Part shown: piece after piece, positions 1-7,174 of the stretch
How positions within the stretch are numbered: position 1 is the stretch's first letter
Layout of the letters: the number at the start of each line of letters is the position of its first letter
Assembly (NCBI GenBank): GCA_045600205.1
Contig: JAZRXM010000031.1
Span: forward strand, 1 to 17,343
Direction of reading: 5' to 3'
Source of the DNA: Firm-04 sp045600205
GTDB lineage: Bacteria; Bacillota; Clostridia; Oscillospirales; Ruminococcaceae
DNA: 17,343 nt
Translations under genes and position numbers: made by a program
The notes under the pieces: model-generated
Database searches by the model: none
The model's input: the letters and a program-made list of their open reading frames with translations, nothing else
What the model was told of the DNA's origin: nothing

Positions 1-1495
1 TAACATAGGAAGGATTGTGGCAGGCAACGAAGTCGGCCTTGTTGATGTAGTAAGGGCTTCTGATAGGCTTGTCACCGAAACGCAGATGGCTGATGGTAAC
101 GCCGCCGGTCTTCTTGGAGTCATACTGGAAGTAAGCCTGAACGAACTTATCGGTGTGGTCGCCGATGATCTTGATGGAGACTTTGTTTGCACCAACGGTA
201 CCGTCGCCGCCCAGACCCCAGAACATGCACTCGATGGTGCCTTCTGCTGCGGTGTTGGGAGCTTCCTTCTCTGCGAGGGAGAGGCAGGTAACATCGTCGT
301 TGATGCCGTGGGTGAACTGTGCCTTCGGCTCAGCCTTAGCCAGCTCGTCATATACAGCAAATACGCTGGAAGGAGGAGTATCCTTGGAGCCCAGACCGTA
401 GCGGCCGCCGATGACCTTGATATCGGACTTGCCGTTTGCAGCGAGAGCAGCAACAACATCGAGGAACAGCGGTTCGCCGAGAGCGCCGGGTTCCTTGGTT
501 CTGTCGAGGACAGCGATCTTCTTAGCGGTTGCAGGAATTGCAGCGATGAGCTTATCAGCAGCGAACGGACGGAACAGACGAACCTTGACCAGACCGACCT
601 TCTCGCCGTTTGCGTTCATGTAGTCGATAACTTCCTCTGCAACGTCGCAGATGGAGCCCATAGCGATGATGACGCGGTCGGCATCAGCAGCACCATAGTA
701 GTTGAACAGCTTATAGTCAGTACCGAGCTTTGCGTTGACTTTGTCCATGTACTCCTCAACGATAGCAGGAACTGCATTGTAGTAGGAGTTGCAAGCTTCA
801 CGGTGCTGGAAGAAGATGTCGCCGTTTTCGTGAGAACCACGCATGGTCGGGGTTTCCGGATTCAGAGCACGCTCACGGAAAGCCTTGACAGCGTCCATGG
901 CGCACATTTCCTTCAGATCTTCGTAGTCCCAGACCTGGATCTTCTGGATCTCGTGGGAGGTACGGAAACCGTCGAAGAAATTGATGAACGGAACTCTGCT
1001 CTTGAGTGCAGCGAGGTGTGCAACAGGAGCGAGGTCCATAACTTCCTGCGGGTTGGTTTCAGCGAGCATAGCAAAACCGGTCTGACGGCAAGCGTAGACG
1101 TCGGAGTGGTCGCCGAAGATGTTCAGAGCGTGAGAAGCGACGCAGCGAGCGGAAACGTGGAAAACGGTCGGGAGCAGCTCACCTGCGATTTTGTACATAT
1201 TCGGAATCATCAGGAGCAGACCCTGAGATGCGGTGTAGGTGGTGGTCAGTGCGCCGGCGTTGAGGGAACCGTGAACGGTGCCTGCTGCGCCTGCCTCAGA
1301 CTGCATTTCCTGAACCTTGACAGTAGTGCCGAAGATGTTCTTCTGACCCTGTGCTGCCCACTGGTCAACGTAGTCTGCCATCGGGCTGGAAGGTGTGATC
1401 GGGTAAATACCCGCAACCTCGGTGAAGGCGTAGGAGACCCAAGCAGCTGCATTGTTGCCGTCCATCGTCTTCTTCTTGCGAACGATAGGTGCCAT
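1..1495 (-). CDS. nifJ: Pyruvate:ferredoxin (flavodoxin) oxidoreductase, N-terminal part (runs off window)
   Basis: The minus strand is open from an ATG at 1495 to the window edge, giving 498 residues of a protein that is usually about 1,170 to 1,200 long. The enzyme oxidatively decarboxylates pyruvate to acetyl-CoA, CO2 and reduced ferredoxin in the cytoplasm of anaerobes. The N-terminus carries the family signature TMDGNNAAAWVSYAFTE followed by YPITPSSPM (residues 31-39), in the thiamine-diphosphate/pyruvate-binding domain I. Downstream come FGDHSDVYACRQTGFAML and a transketolase-C-like domain II. The ferredoxin-like and C-terminal TPP domains with the Fe-S cysteines lie outside the window. 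An AAGGAGGA ribosome binding site with a 9-nt spacer to GGAGG fixes the start. It has its own promoter and no gene precedes it. A long plus-strand ORF over the same bases is a shadow of this gene. The family call is firm; only completeness is unknown. Confidence 0.96.
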   Translation of the reverse strand, partial: MAPIVRKKKTMDGNNAAAWVSYAFTEVAGIYPITPSSPMADYVDQWAAQGQKNIFGTTVKVQEMQSEAGAAGTVHGSLNAGALTTTYTASQGLLLMIPNMYKIAGELLPTVFHVSARCVASHALNIFGDHSDVYACRQTGFAMLAETNPQEVMDLAPVAHLAALKSRVPFINFFDGFRTSHEIQKIQVWDYEDLKEMCAMDAVKAFRERALNPETPTMRGSHENGDIFFQHREACNSYYNAVPAIVEEYMDKVNAKLGTDYKLFNYYGAADADRVIIAMGSICDVAEEVIDYMNANGEKVGLVKVRLFRPFAADKLIAAIPATAKKIAVLDRTKEPGALGEPLFLDVVAALAANGKSDIKVIGGRYGLGSKDTPPSSVFAVYDELAKAEPKAQFTHGINDDVTCLSLAEKEAPNTAAEGTIECMFWGLGGDGTVGANKVSIKIIGDHTDKFVQAYFQYDSKKTGGVTISHLRFGDKPIRSPYYINKADFVACHNPSYV

Positions 1496-1582
1496 TGGAA
1501 TATTCCTCCTTGTGGATAAATAATAATGGGAATCCGCGCAAAAGGGCGCACTCGTCCTAGGGCGCAGTATTTCACGCATTCT

Positions 1583-1611
1583 ATTATATCACAAACAATT
1601 GCCTTTGTAAA
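1583..1611 (-). promoter_or_regulatory. Promoter for nifJ
   Basis: On the minus strand TTTACA (1611-1606) and TATAAT (1588-1583) are separated by exactly 17 nt, a near-consensus sigma-A promoter. The predicted transcription start is near 1576, giving an mRNA leader of about 80 nt before the ATG at 1495. I see no hairpin with a T-tract in that leader. The stretch 1612-1768 upstream is AT-rich and holds nothing I recognise. Confidence 0.8.
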
Positions 1612-1768
1612 GCCATTTGTGCGATTTTTCCTCGAAATTTGCGGTAATGTTTTTTGGAAGTTTTTCCACATCTTGTCAATGGCAACGATATTATGCACAA
1701 AATTTGGTTTTTATTTTGTACTGTTTGACGAAAATTTCCTGAGAACGACCAAAATTCGAAAAAAATGG

Positions 1769-1797
1769 TTGACGATTCGAAGCCCATGTTGTATAAT
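1769..1797 (+). promoter_or_regulatory. Plus-strand promoter for a putative small RNA or leader
   Basis: TTGACG (1769-1774), a 17-nt spacer and TATAAT (1792-1797) form a strong sigma-A promoter with a predicted start near 1804. It points towards the membrane-protein operon that starts at 2012, but a strong terminator at 1895-1920 lies between them. It therefore drives either a short independent transcript or an attenuated leader. Confidence 0.75.
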
Positions 1798-1803
1798 GAT
1801 ATT

Positions 1804-1920
1804 GGTGATAAATAATGTTATGTTATTTTTTCACTCGTTTTGTTGTCTCCTTTCTTTTGTTCTACACACAATTATTTGATCTCATCTTTCTGGCAGCAGG
1901 GTTTTACCCTGCTTTTTTTT
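1804..1920 (+). ncRNA. Putative small RNA or terminated leader, about 115 nt
   Basis: This is the segment between the predicted start of the 1769-1797 promoter and the end of an intrinsic terminator. It contains no convincing ORF with a ribosome binding site. Its middle is unstructured and pyrimidine-rich, and includes CTCCTTTCT at 1847-1855, the same string as the anti-Shine-Dalgarno end of 16S rRNA. Such a C/U-rich single-stranded stretch could pair with ribosome binding sites of target mRNAs. Alternatively, the segment is the 5' leader of the operon at 2012, with the hairpin as attenuator. Boundaries are inferred from promoter and terminator geometry. It matches no riboswitch or RNA family I recognise. 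Confidence 0.4.
1895..1920 (+). terminator. Intrinsic terminator
   Basis: The stem AGCAGGG (1895-1901) pairs with CCCTGCT (1907-1913) around the loop TTTTA, followed by an uninterrupted T run to 1920. It sits about 90 nt after the 1769-1797 promoter and 92 nt before the ATG at 2012. For the operon at 2012 to be expressed, either this hairpin is read through or a weaker promoter lies in 1921-1995. I see only a poor candidate there (TATACA/TACAAT near 1950 with no good -35 at the right distance). Confidence 0.85.
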
Positions 1921-2011
1921 CGTCTTGATGAGCATATTTCCGCATCTGCTGTATACAATGAAAACACAGAAGATGCACTGTTCCGCACATTTTTGACAGG
2001 AGGGATTTCAC

Positions 2012-2836
2012 ATGGCACGCAAGCAGCCAAGGCGCATTACACACCGTTTATTGGTCGATCAGATCCGCAGCAATCGACCTGTCTTTGCAGTCTGGTTGAT
2101 CCTACGTATGCTGGTGATCGTCGTAGCGATTCGCTCTGCGATGCAGGGGTTGTGGGAGAGCTTTGCCTGCTGCATTCTGGCATTGATCTTGTTTCTGGTA
2201 CCGCCGTTTATCGAGAAAACGCTGCGCATCAAGCTGCCGACCGTGCTGGAAGTGACGGTATTCGTGTTTATCTTCTGTGCGGAAATTCTTGGTGAAATTG
2301 AGTGCTATTACATCAAATACGCATATTGGGATACGATGCTGCATACGATAAACGGTTTTTTGTTTGCGGCATTCGGATTCTGTCTGGTAGATCTGCTGAA
2401 TGAAAATGAGAAGGCAAAATTCCAGTTATCCCCGACATTTCAGGCATTGGTTGCATTTTGTTTTTCCATGACCATCGGTATCCTGTGGGAATTTTTCGAA
2501 TTCAGCATGGATCATCTGCTTTTGTTGGATATGCAGAAAGATACTATAATATATGAGTTTCAGTCAGTCACGCTGGATCCTTCCTCGCAGAACATTCCGA
2601 TTGCGGTACATGATATTGTCAAAACAACAATTGAAGCCGCGGATGGAACAGTACAGACCATTGATGGCTATCTGGACATTGGTTTGGCAGATACGATCAA
2701 GGATTTGTTTGTCAATTTTATTGGTGCGGTATTTTTTTCGGTCATTGGCTGGCTGTATGTGCGGGAACGTGGTAAAAATCGGCTGGCAGCGGCGTTTATC
2801 CCTGTCGTGCAGCGGGAACGGGAGCGGGAAACATGA
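2012..2836 (+). CDS. Multi-pass membrane protein, DUF2238/YjdF-like
   Basis: This 274-aa integral membrane protein has about six predicted hydrophobic segments (roughly residues 24-42, 48-66, 77-97, 108-127, 142-162 and 232-250). Three motif blocks resemble the DUF2238 (YjdF-like) family, whose function is unknown: WDTMLHTINGFLFAAFGF at 106-123, GILWEFFEFSMD at 156-167 with paired acidic residues, and ADTIKDLFVNFIGA at 226-239. The histidine and acidic residues lie at membrane edges, which is compatible with metal or ion binding, but that is only inference. The start is set by AGGAGGG at 1999-2004 with a good spacer. Its stop overlaps the next start (ATGA at 2833-2836), so translation is probably coupled. 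It leads a four-gene membrane operon containing a MATE transporter. The C-terminus is Arg/Glu-rich (RERERET). The gene is certain; the family is a moderate call. Confidence 0.75.
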   Translation: MARKQPRRITHRLLVDQIRSNRPVFAVWLILRMLVIVVAIRSAMQGLWESFACCILALILFLVPPFIEKTLRIKLPTVLEVTVFVFIFCAEILGEIECYYIKYAYWDTMLHTINGFLFAAFGFCLVDLLNENEKAKFQLSPTFQALVAFCFSMTIGILWEFFEFSMDHLLLLDMQKDTIIYEFQSVTLDPSSQNIPIAVHDIVKTTIEAADGTVQTIDGYLDIGLADTIKDLFVNFIGAVFFSVIGWLYVRERGKNRLAAAFIPVVQRERERET

Positions 2837-3213
2837 AGAATCTGAAAGAAAAACTGCGACCATGGGTTCGGGCACTGACCAATCCGCATTTACTGCTTTG
2901 CTGCGCGTGTGCGTGGTTTATTACGAACGGTTGGGCTTACTGCGCATTCGGCATCGGCACATATCTCGGACTCAAATGGGTCACGCGTATTGCGATGGTA
3001 TATCTTGGCGTGTTGTGGATGCCCGGTACGCCTGAGAAGCTGTTTACATTTGCAATTGCGATTTTGCTAATGAAATGGTGGTTTCCTGATGATGAGCGCA
3101 CGCTTGCGGCGATTCATCGGAAGCGTGAGGCACTGCGGCGCAAAACCCGTGAGCAGTATGAGAAAATCAAGGAATGGTGCAGGAAGCACCGCAAGCAAAA
3201 AGGAGAAAACTGA
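2833..3213 (+). CDS. Small membrane protein with basic C-terminal tail, function unknown
   Basis: This 126-aa protein overlaps the upstream stop by 4 nt (ATGA), which argues strongly for co-translation with the DUF2238-like protein. Hydrophobic stretches at about residues 18-46, 50-65 and 69-83 suggest two or three membrane segments. The remaining C-terminal part (87-126) is a highly charged, Arg/Lys-rich region, probably helical and cytoplasmic by the positive-inside rule. No catalytic motif is visible. It ends 5 nt before the start of the MATE gene, whose ribosome binding site lies inside its last codons. I do not recognise the family. It may be an accessory subunit of the neighbouring membrane protein, but nothing in its sequence proves that. 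Confidence 0.8.
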   Translation: MKNLKEKLRPWVRALTNPHLLLCCACAWFITNGWAYCAFGIGTYLGLKWVTRIAMVYLGVLWMPGTPEKLFTFAIAILLMKWWFPDDERTLAAIHRKREALRRKTREQYEKIKEWCRKHRKQKGEN

Positions 3214-3218
3214 TTTTT

Positions 3219-4565
3219 ATGGCAACCAAAGATCTGACGCAGGGAAATGCGGGCAGTGTTCTGATACGGTTTACTTTGCCGTTGTTTCTCAGCGTATTCT
3301 TTCAGCAGCTATACAATATTGCGGACAGCGCGATTGCAGGCAAATATATCGGAGAGGATGCACTTGCGGCAATTGGGGCAAGCTATCCGATCACGATGCT
3401 GTTCATGGCGGTTGCGGTGGGCAGTCAGATCGGCTGCGGAGTGGTGCTGGCGCGGTTATACGGCAGCAAACATTATAACCGCACACATTCGTGTATTTCT
3501 ACGGCATTGCTGAGTGGTCTGATGATTTCGCTGGTGCTGACGATTGCCGGTGTAGCGGCGAGTAAAACTCTAATGCAGTTGGTGCAGACCCCGTCTGAAA
3601 TATTTGCGGATGGCTGCATCTATCTGAGAATTTATACAGCAGGCTTTGTGTTTGTTCATCTATATAATGTCATCACAGGGTTGTTCAGCAGTCTTGGCGA
3701 CAGCAAAACGCCGCTTTACCTGCTGATTTTTTCATCTCTGAGCAACATCGTGCTGGATCTGTTGTTTGTCTGTGGATTACATCTGGGCGTGGCGGGCTGC
3801 GCGTGGGCAACATTGATTGCGCAGGCAGCAGCTTGTATGATTTCAGTGCCGGTGCTGCTGCAAAAGAAGAAAACGATTCCGAAAAACGGTCATGTACCGA
3901 AATTTTCGTGGCGTGATTTTCGTGATATCGTGGCGATTTCGGTACCAAGCATTTTGCAGCAGAGTTTCATTTCGGTGGGTAATCTGGTTGTGCAGACCTT
4001 TGTCAATGCATTTGGCAAATCGGTCATTGCGGGATATACGGCGGCAATCAAACTGAACACGTTTGCGCTCACCTGCTTTACGAACATGAGCAGCGGAATG
4101 TCCAGTTTTACCGCGCAGAATCTGGGTGCTGCAAAACCTGAGCGAGTCCGCGAGGGATTTCGTGCGGGAATTAAAATGGCGTGCGGGACAGCGGTCGTGT
4201 TTACTGCATTGTATCTGACGCTGACCCCGACTGTGGTGAAGCTGTTTATGAACAAGGATGGCAGTGCGCTTGCATTGGAAACGGGCATAAAATTTCTGCG
4301 GATTGTGTCACCGTTTTACTGTGTCATCTGTCTGAAAGTGCTTGCGGACGGAATTTTACGCGGCAGCGGCAGCATGGTGTATTTCATGACGGCAACGCTG
4401 ATCGATCTTGTGCTGCGTGTGATTCTCGCGTATTTCCTGAGAACATCGTTTGGCGCAACGGGTATCTGGCTGGCGTGGCCTGTCAGTTGGTTTATCGCAA
4501 CAGTGCTGTCATTGAGTTTCTATCGTGCAGGTGTCTGGTGCAGGCATATTGCGAAGCAGAAATAA
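3219..4565 (+). CDS. MATE family multidrug/Na+ antiporter
   Basis: This 448-aa polytopic inner-membrane protein has about twelve hydrophobic segments arranged as two MatE repeats, the usual length for the family. It exports drugs or metabolites in exchange for Na+ or H+. The N-terminus LTQGNAGSVLIRFTLPLFLS and the following QQLYNIADSAIAGKYIG are typical of bacterial MATE proteins. The second repeat begins near residue 230 with DIVAISVPSILQQSF. The substrate cannot be inferred. I chose ATG 3219 (MATKDLTQG) over an upstream in-frame ATG at 3174. The latter would add a charged 15-residue extension and lie inside the preceding gene, and AGGAGA at 3201-3206 serves 3219. It is the third gene of the membrane operon. 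Confidence 0.93.
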   Translation: MATKDLTQGNAGSVLIRFTLPLFLSVFFQQLYNIADSAIAGKYIGEDALAAIGASYPITMLFMAVAVGSQIGCGVVLARLYGSKHYNRTHSCISTALLSGLMISLVLTIAGVAASKTLMQLVQTPSEIFADGCIYLRIYTAGFVFVHLYNVITGLFSSLGDSKTPLYLLIFSSLSNIVLDLLFVCGLHLGVAGCAWATLIAQAAACMISVPVLLQKKKTIPKNGHVPKFSWRDFRDIVAISVPSILQQSFISVGNLVVQTFVNAFGKSVIAGYTAAIKLNTFALTCFTNMSSGMSSFTAQNLGAAKPERVREGFRAGIKMACGTAVVFTALYLTLTPTVVKLFMNKDGSALALETGIKFLRIVSPFYCVICLKVLADGILRGSGSMVYFMTATLIDLVLRVILAYFLRTSFGATGIWLAWPVSWFIATVLSLSFYRAGVWCRHIAKQK

Positions 4566-4606
4566 AGGATTTTCAAAGCAAAGTTACAAAAACAGGGGGG
4601 ATACAG

Positions 4607-5386
4607 ATGGACAAAAAGCAAAAGCGGGATATTGCCCTGATTGTGGAAGCGATTACGTGGTTTCTGATAGCAGCCCATCTGTTGTTTCTCATGTGGTATT
4701 ATTTTCGGACACATGAAAATCTCAGCTTTCGGGAGACCCTTTGGGCACACACGATTTTCGGCATTTTGACAGCAGTCAGTATTTTTGGCGGTATCTGGCA
4801 TCTTCGCGTGCGCAAACGCATCCCCTTGCATCTGTATTCCTCCGAACAACTGGACGATGAATATCTGCGGGAACGGCGGGATACTGTCAGTCAGTCCATG
4901 CGGCGGCAGGCGGAGTATTTTGAGGATCATGACGTATCGCTCAAAATGGTGATTTGCAGTCCGATTTTTGCGCTGAACGGCAGAGCCATATACCGCAGCT
5001 TGCTGAAAACGGCGAAACAGAATGAGATCTCTGAGGAAGAACTGCTGCATGAAGCGAAGCAGGGAACGGTTTATCGCTGCATTCATTCGGTGATTGTGAT
5101 TGGCATCAACCATACGATTTACTGTCCGTGCAGGATCAAAGGGCAGTATATCCTGAAAAATGCAGATATCCGTGATGTTTCCGCCTTGGTCAAACAGGTG
5201 GATGTATACGATAACGGCTCTTACATCGGAACCGTGGAAGAATTTTACGTAAATGTGCAGACCGATTCGGTACGGCTTGCCATGCGTTGTGCCAAGTATG
5301 GCGACAAGGCGATACTGGAAAAATACCATCAGAATCGGTATCATCTGCATCCGGATTGCGTGATTCAGTACGGCAAGAATGCCTGA
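4607..5386 (+). CDS. Two-TM membrane-anchored protein of unknown function
   Basis: This 259-aa protein starts at ATG 4607 behind an AGGGGGG site (4594-4600), 41 nt after the MATE stop. That spacing and orientation suggest the same operon. Two hydrophobic helices lie at about residues 11-33 and 46-65. The remaining roughly 190 residues form a soluble domain with features such as YRCIHSVIVIGINHTIYCPC and VDVYDNGSYIGTVEEFYV. Two cysteines in CPC and others nearby do not form a zinc motif I can name. An in-frame upstream ATG at 4181 would overlap most of the end of the MATE gene and was rejected. No function can be assigned. I see no T-tract terminator after its stop, only A-rich sequence. Confidence 0.8.
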   Translation: MDKKQKRDIALIVEAITWFLIAAHLLFLMWYYFRTHENLSFRETLWAHTIFGILTAVSIFGGIWHLRVRKRIPLHLYSSEQLDDEYLRERRDTVSQSMRRQAEYFEDHDVSLKMVICSPIFALNGRAIYRSLLKTAKQNEISEEELLHEAKQGTVYRCIHSVIVIGINHTIYCPCRIKGQYILKNADIRDVSALVKQVDVYDNGSYIGTVEEFYVNVQTDSVRLAMRCAKYGDKAILEKYHQNRYHLHPDCVIQYGKNA

Positions 5387-5431
5387 GCGGCAAAAAAACT
5401 GCCCGAAACACGAAGAATTTGCAAAAATCCA

Positions 5432-5460
5432 TTGCATTTTTCTGAAAAATATGCTAGAAT
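5432..5460 (+). promoter_or_regulatory. Promoter for the aminotransferase gene, extended -10
   Basis: TTGCAT (5432-5437), a 17-nt spacer and TAGAAT (5455-5460) preceded by TGC form an extended -10 promoter. The predicted start near 5467 lies downstream of the in-frame ATG at 5464, which supports the ATG at 5527 as the true start of the next gene. Confidence 0.75.
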
Positions 5461-5467
5461 AGGTTGT

Positions 5468-5493
5468 CAGAGCAAAAGAGGCTCTGTATTTTT
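5468..5493 (+). promoter_or_regulatory. 5' leader hairpin of the aminotransferase mRNA
   Basis: CAGAGC (5468-5473) pairs with GCTCTG (5481-5486) around a 7-nt loop and is followed by TATTTTT. It begins practically at the predicted transcription start, so a 5'-end stabilising stem is more likely than a terminator. The stem is only 6 bp, so this is tentative. Confidence 0.35.
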
Positions 5494-5526
5494 CGATTTT
5501 TTAATTCAGGAAGGAAGGCACCCGTT

Positions 5527-6810
5527 ATGGGAATCAAACCGTATCGTGAATGCTCCAAAGCTGAACTGGAAGTTCTGCTTCAGGAAACCAAAGAGGCGTA
5601 TGCCGCATTTCAGGCAAAGAAACTGAGCCTGAATATGGCAAGAGGCAAGCCTGCCCCCGCACAGCTCGACCTGACCATGCCCATGCTGGACGCTCTGCCG
5701 TCAGGCTCCAATCTGATTTCAGAAAGCGGAGATGACTGCCGAAATTATGGCGTTCTTGCAGGCATCACTGAGGCGAAAAAACTGTTTGCAGAGTTGATCG
5801 GTGCCAATCCCGATGAAATGTTCATTGGCGGCAACTCCAGTCTGGAACTGATGTTTGCCTGCATCCAGATCGCATTTGTCAAAGGTATTGCGGGCTGCAC
5901 ACCGTGGTGCAAACTGGATAAAGTCAAGTTCCTCTGCCCTGTTCCCGGTTATGACCGCCACTTTGGTCTGACCGAGTATTTTGGTGTCGAGATGATTCCC
6001 GTGCCGATGTCCGAGGATGGTCCTGATATGGATATGGTACAGAAATACGTGGAATCCGATGCAAGTGTCAAGGGCATCTGGTGCGTTCCGATTTATTCGA
6101 ATCCGGGCGGCGTAGTATACAGTGATGCGACTGTGCGTCGTTTTGCAGCATTGAAGCCCGCAGCAAAGGACTTCCGTATTTTCTGGGATAACGCATACTG
6201 CATCCACCATCTTGTCGAGAACCCGAAGCAGCCGCTGACCATCAATGCAGCGTGTGCGGAAACGGGCAATCTGAATCTGTTTTATCAGTTCATGTCCACC
6301 TCGAAGATCACGTTTTCGGGCGGCGGCGTAGCAGCATTCAACACTTCTGCGGAAAACCTCGCAGAACTTTCGAAGCACCTTGGTGTCCAGACCATCGGTT
6401 TTGACAAGGTCAACCAGATGCGTCATGTGGCATATTTCAAGAATGCAGCCGGTGTGAAGGCACATATGGAAAAGCACCGTGCAATTCTGAAGCCGAAGTT
6501 TGATGCGGTACTTTCCGCGCTGGAGCAAGAGATCAAACCGCTGGGCATTGCCGAGTGGACGGATCCGCAGGGCGGTTATTTCGTATCGTTCAATGCACCG
6601 AACGGCTGTGCAAAGCGCGTGGTACAGCTTTGCAAGGAGGGCGGTGTCACGCTGACAGGCGCAGGCGCAACCTTCCCGTATAAGAATGACCCCGATGACC
6701 GCAACATCCGTATTGCTCCGACCTATCCCTCTGTGGACGAACTGAAGCTCGCAATGGAACTGTTCTGCATCTGTGTCAAGCTTGCGGCACTGGAGCAGCT
6801 CACAAAATAA
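5527..6810 (+). CDS. PLP-dependent aminotransferase, Asp-type (PF12897-like)
   Basis: This 427-aa fold-type I aminotransferase probably transfers the amino group of aspartate (or a related amino acid) to 2-oxoglutarate in the cytoplasm. The motif LNMARGKPAPAQLDL near residue 36 and the overall layout match the subfamily represented by Corynebacterium AspT rather than classical AspC. Visible PLP-site elements are GGNSSLEL at 101-108 (cofactor phosphate), FWDNAYCIHHL at 219-229 with Asp221 and Tyr224 (pyridine ring contacts), and MSTSKITFSGGG with Lys260 as the likely Schiff-base lysine. AGGAAGGAAGG at 5508-5518 with an 8-nt spacer defines the ATG at 5527. The 21-residue longer reading from 5464 would start before the transcription start. 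It is monocistronic, with its own promoter and terminator. Substrate specificity is inferred. Confidence 0.9.
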   Translation: MGIKPYRECSKAELEVLLQETKEAYAAFQAKKLSLNMARGKPAPAQLDLTMPMLDALPSGSNLISESGDDCRNYGVLAGITEAKKLFAELIGANPDEMFIGGNSSLELMFACIQIAFVKGIAGCTPWCKLDKVKFLCPVPGYDRHFGLTEYFGVEMIPVPMSEDGPDMDMVQKYVESDASVKGIWCVPIYSNPGGVVYSDATVRRFAALKPAAKDFRIFWDNAYCIHHLVENPKQPLTINAACAETGNLNLFYQFMSTSKITFSGGGVAAFNTSAENLAELSKHLGVQTIGFDKVNQMRHVAYFKNAAGVKAHMEKHRAILKPKFDAVLSALEQEIKPLGIAEWTDPQGGYFVSFNAPNGCAKRVVQLCKEGGVTLTGAGATFPYKNDPDDRNIRIAPTYPSVDELKLAMELFCICVKLAALEQLTK

Positions 6811-6831
6811 ACGACACATAGACGCTGCTGA

Positions 6832-6855
6832 GATGGATTCCCGTTACAATCCATC
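6832..6855 (+). repeat. Inverted repeat without T-tract
   Basis: GATGGATT (6832-6839) and AATCCATC (6848-6855) form a perfect 8-bp stem with an 8-nt loop, 21 nt after the aminotransferase stop. No T-tract follows. It is probably a 3'-end mRNA structure ahead of the true terminator at 6876. Confidence 0.5.
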
Positions 6856-6875
6856 AGAGATACCACTTTATCAAG

Positions 6876-6909
6876 AAAGAACGAGCGGAATCTTCTGCTC
6901 GTTCTTTTT
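6876..6909 (+). terminator. Intrinsic terminator after the aminotransferase gene
   Basis: AAAGAACGAGC (6876-6886) pairs perfectly with GCTCGTTCTTT (6897-6907) around a 10-nt loop, and the T run continues to 6909. The stem is 11 bp. It separates the aminotransferase unit from the glycogen operon; 6910-7032 is AT-rich with nothing recognised. Confidence 0.88.
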
Positions 6910-7032
6910 GCCTTTACGATATTTTGTTTTGATACAAAACTTTTCCGTAAAAATTGTGCATTCTGCTTATGAGAATCTGAAATTTTGTTTGGGTTTTATG
7001 TTTTATGCGATGATTATTGTTTATTTTGGCTA

Positions 7033-7061
7033 TTGCATTTTTGGCGGGAATCGGGTATAAT
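7033..7061 (+). promoter_or_regulatory. Promoter for the glgP operon
   Basis: TTGCAT (7033-7038), a 17-nt spacer and TATAAT (7056-7061) form a sigma-A promoter. The predicted start near 7068 leaves a leader of about 107 nt that contains overlapping inverted repeats at 7082-7127. Confidence 0.75.
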
Positions 7062-7081
7062 ATGATAGTATCCTGGTTGCA

Positions 7082-7127
7082 GTGTAAACTGTCAAAAATC
7101 ATGCGTTTACACACTATCCTGACAGTT
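7082..7127 (+). promoter_or_regulatory. Interleaved inverted repeats in the glgP leader
   Basis: Two perfect 8-bp inverted repeats share bases 7087-7089. The first is GTGTAAAC (7082-7089) with GTTTACAC (7105-7112). The second is AACTGTCA (7087-7094) with TGACAGTT (7120-7127). Because the left arms overlap, the two RNA hairpins cannot form fully at the same time. Read as DNA, the TGTAAAC half-sites could instead be a LacI/CcpA-type operator: TGTAAACG on the reverse strand matches one half of the catabolite-responsive element, but the other half does not fit. Position just after the transcription start suits either role. Confidence 0.45.
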
Positions 7128-7142
7128 CTGCGCTGCCCGCAG
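7128..7142 (+). repeat. Short hairpin before the glgP ribosome binding site
   Basis: CTGCG (7128-7132) and CGCAG (7138-7142) form a GC-rich 5-bp stem with a CTGCC loop, 16 nt before the AGAAGGAG ribosome binding site. It could be a third element of the leader fold. Confidence 0.35.
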
Positions 7143-7174
7143 ATGAAATTTACCAAAAGAAGGAGTTATCGTCT

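Noticed and set aside
17..1519. A 500-codon plus-strand ORF
   Set aside because: It is antisense to nifJ, whose minus-strand translation shows clear pyruvate:ferredoxin oxidoreductase motifs. The plus-strand protein resembles nothing and lacks a proper ribosome binding site.
1526..1879. A 117-codon ORF in the nifJ upstream region
   Set aside because: It overlaps the nifJ promoter, has no ribosome binding site and has a low-complexity AT-driven composition.
5387..5431. Terminator for the membrane operon
   Set aside because: Only a 4-bp GGCA/TGCC pairing around an A run is present and no T-tract follows.
5464..5526. Upstream in-frame start for the aminotransferase
   Set aside because: It lies before the transcription start predicted from the extended -10 promoter, and AGGAAGGAAGG serves the ATG at 5527.
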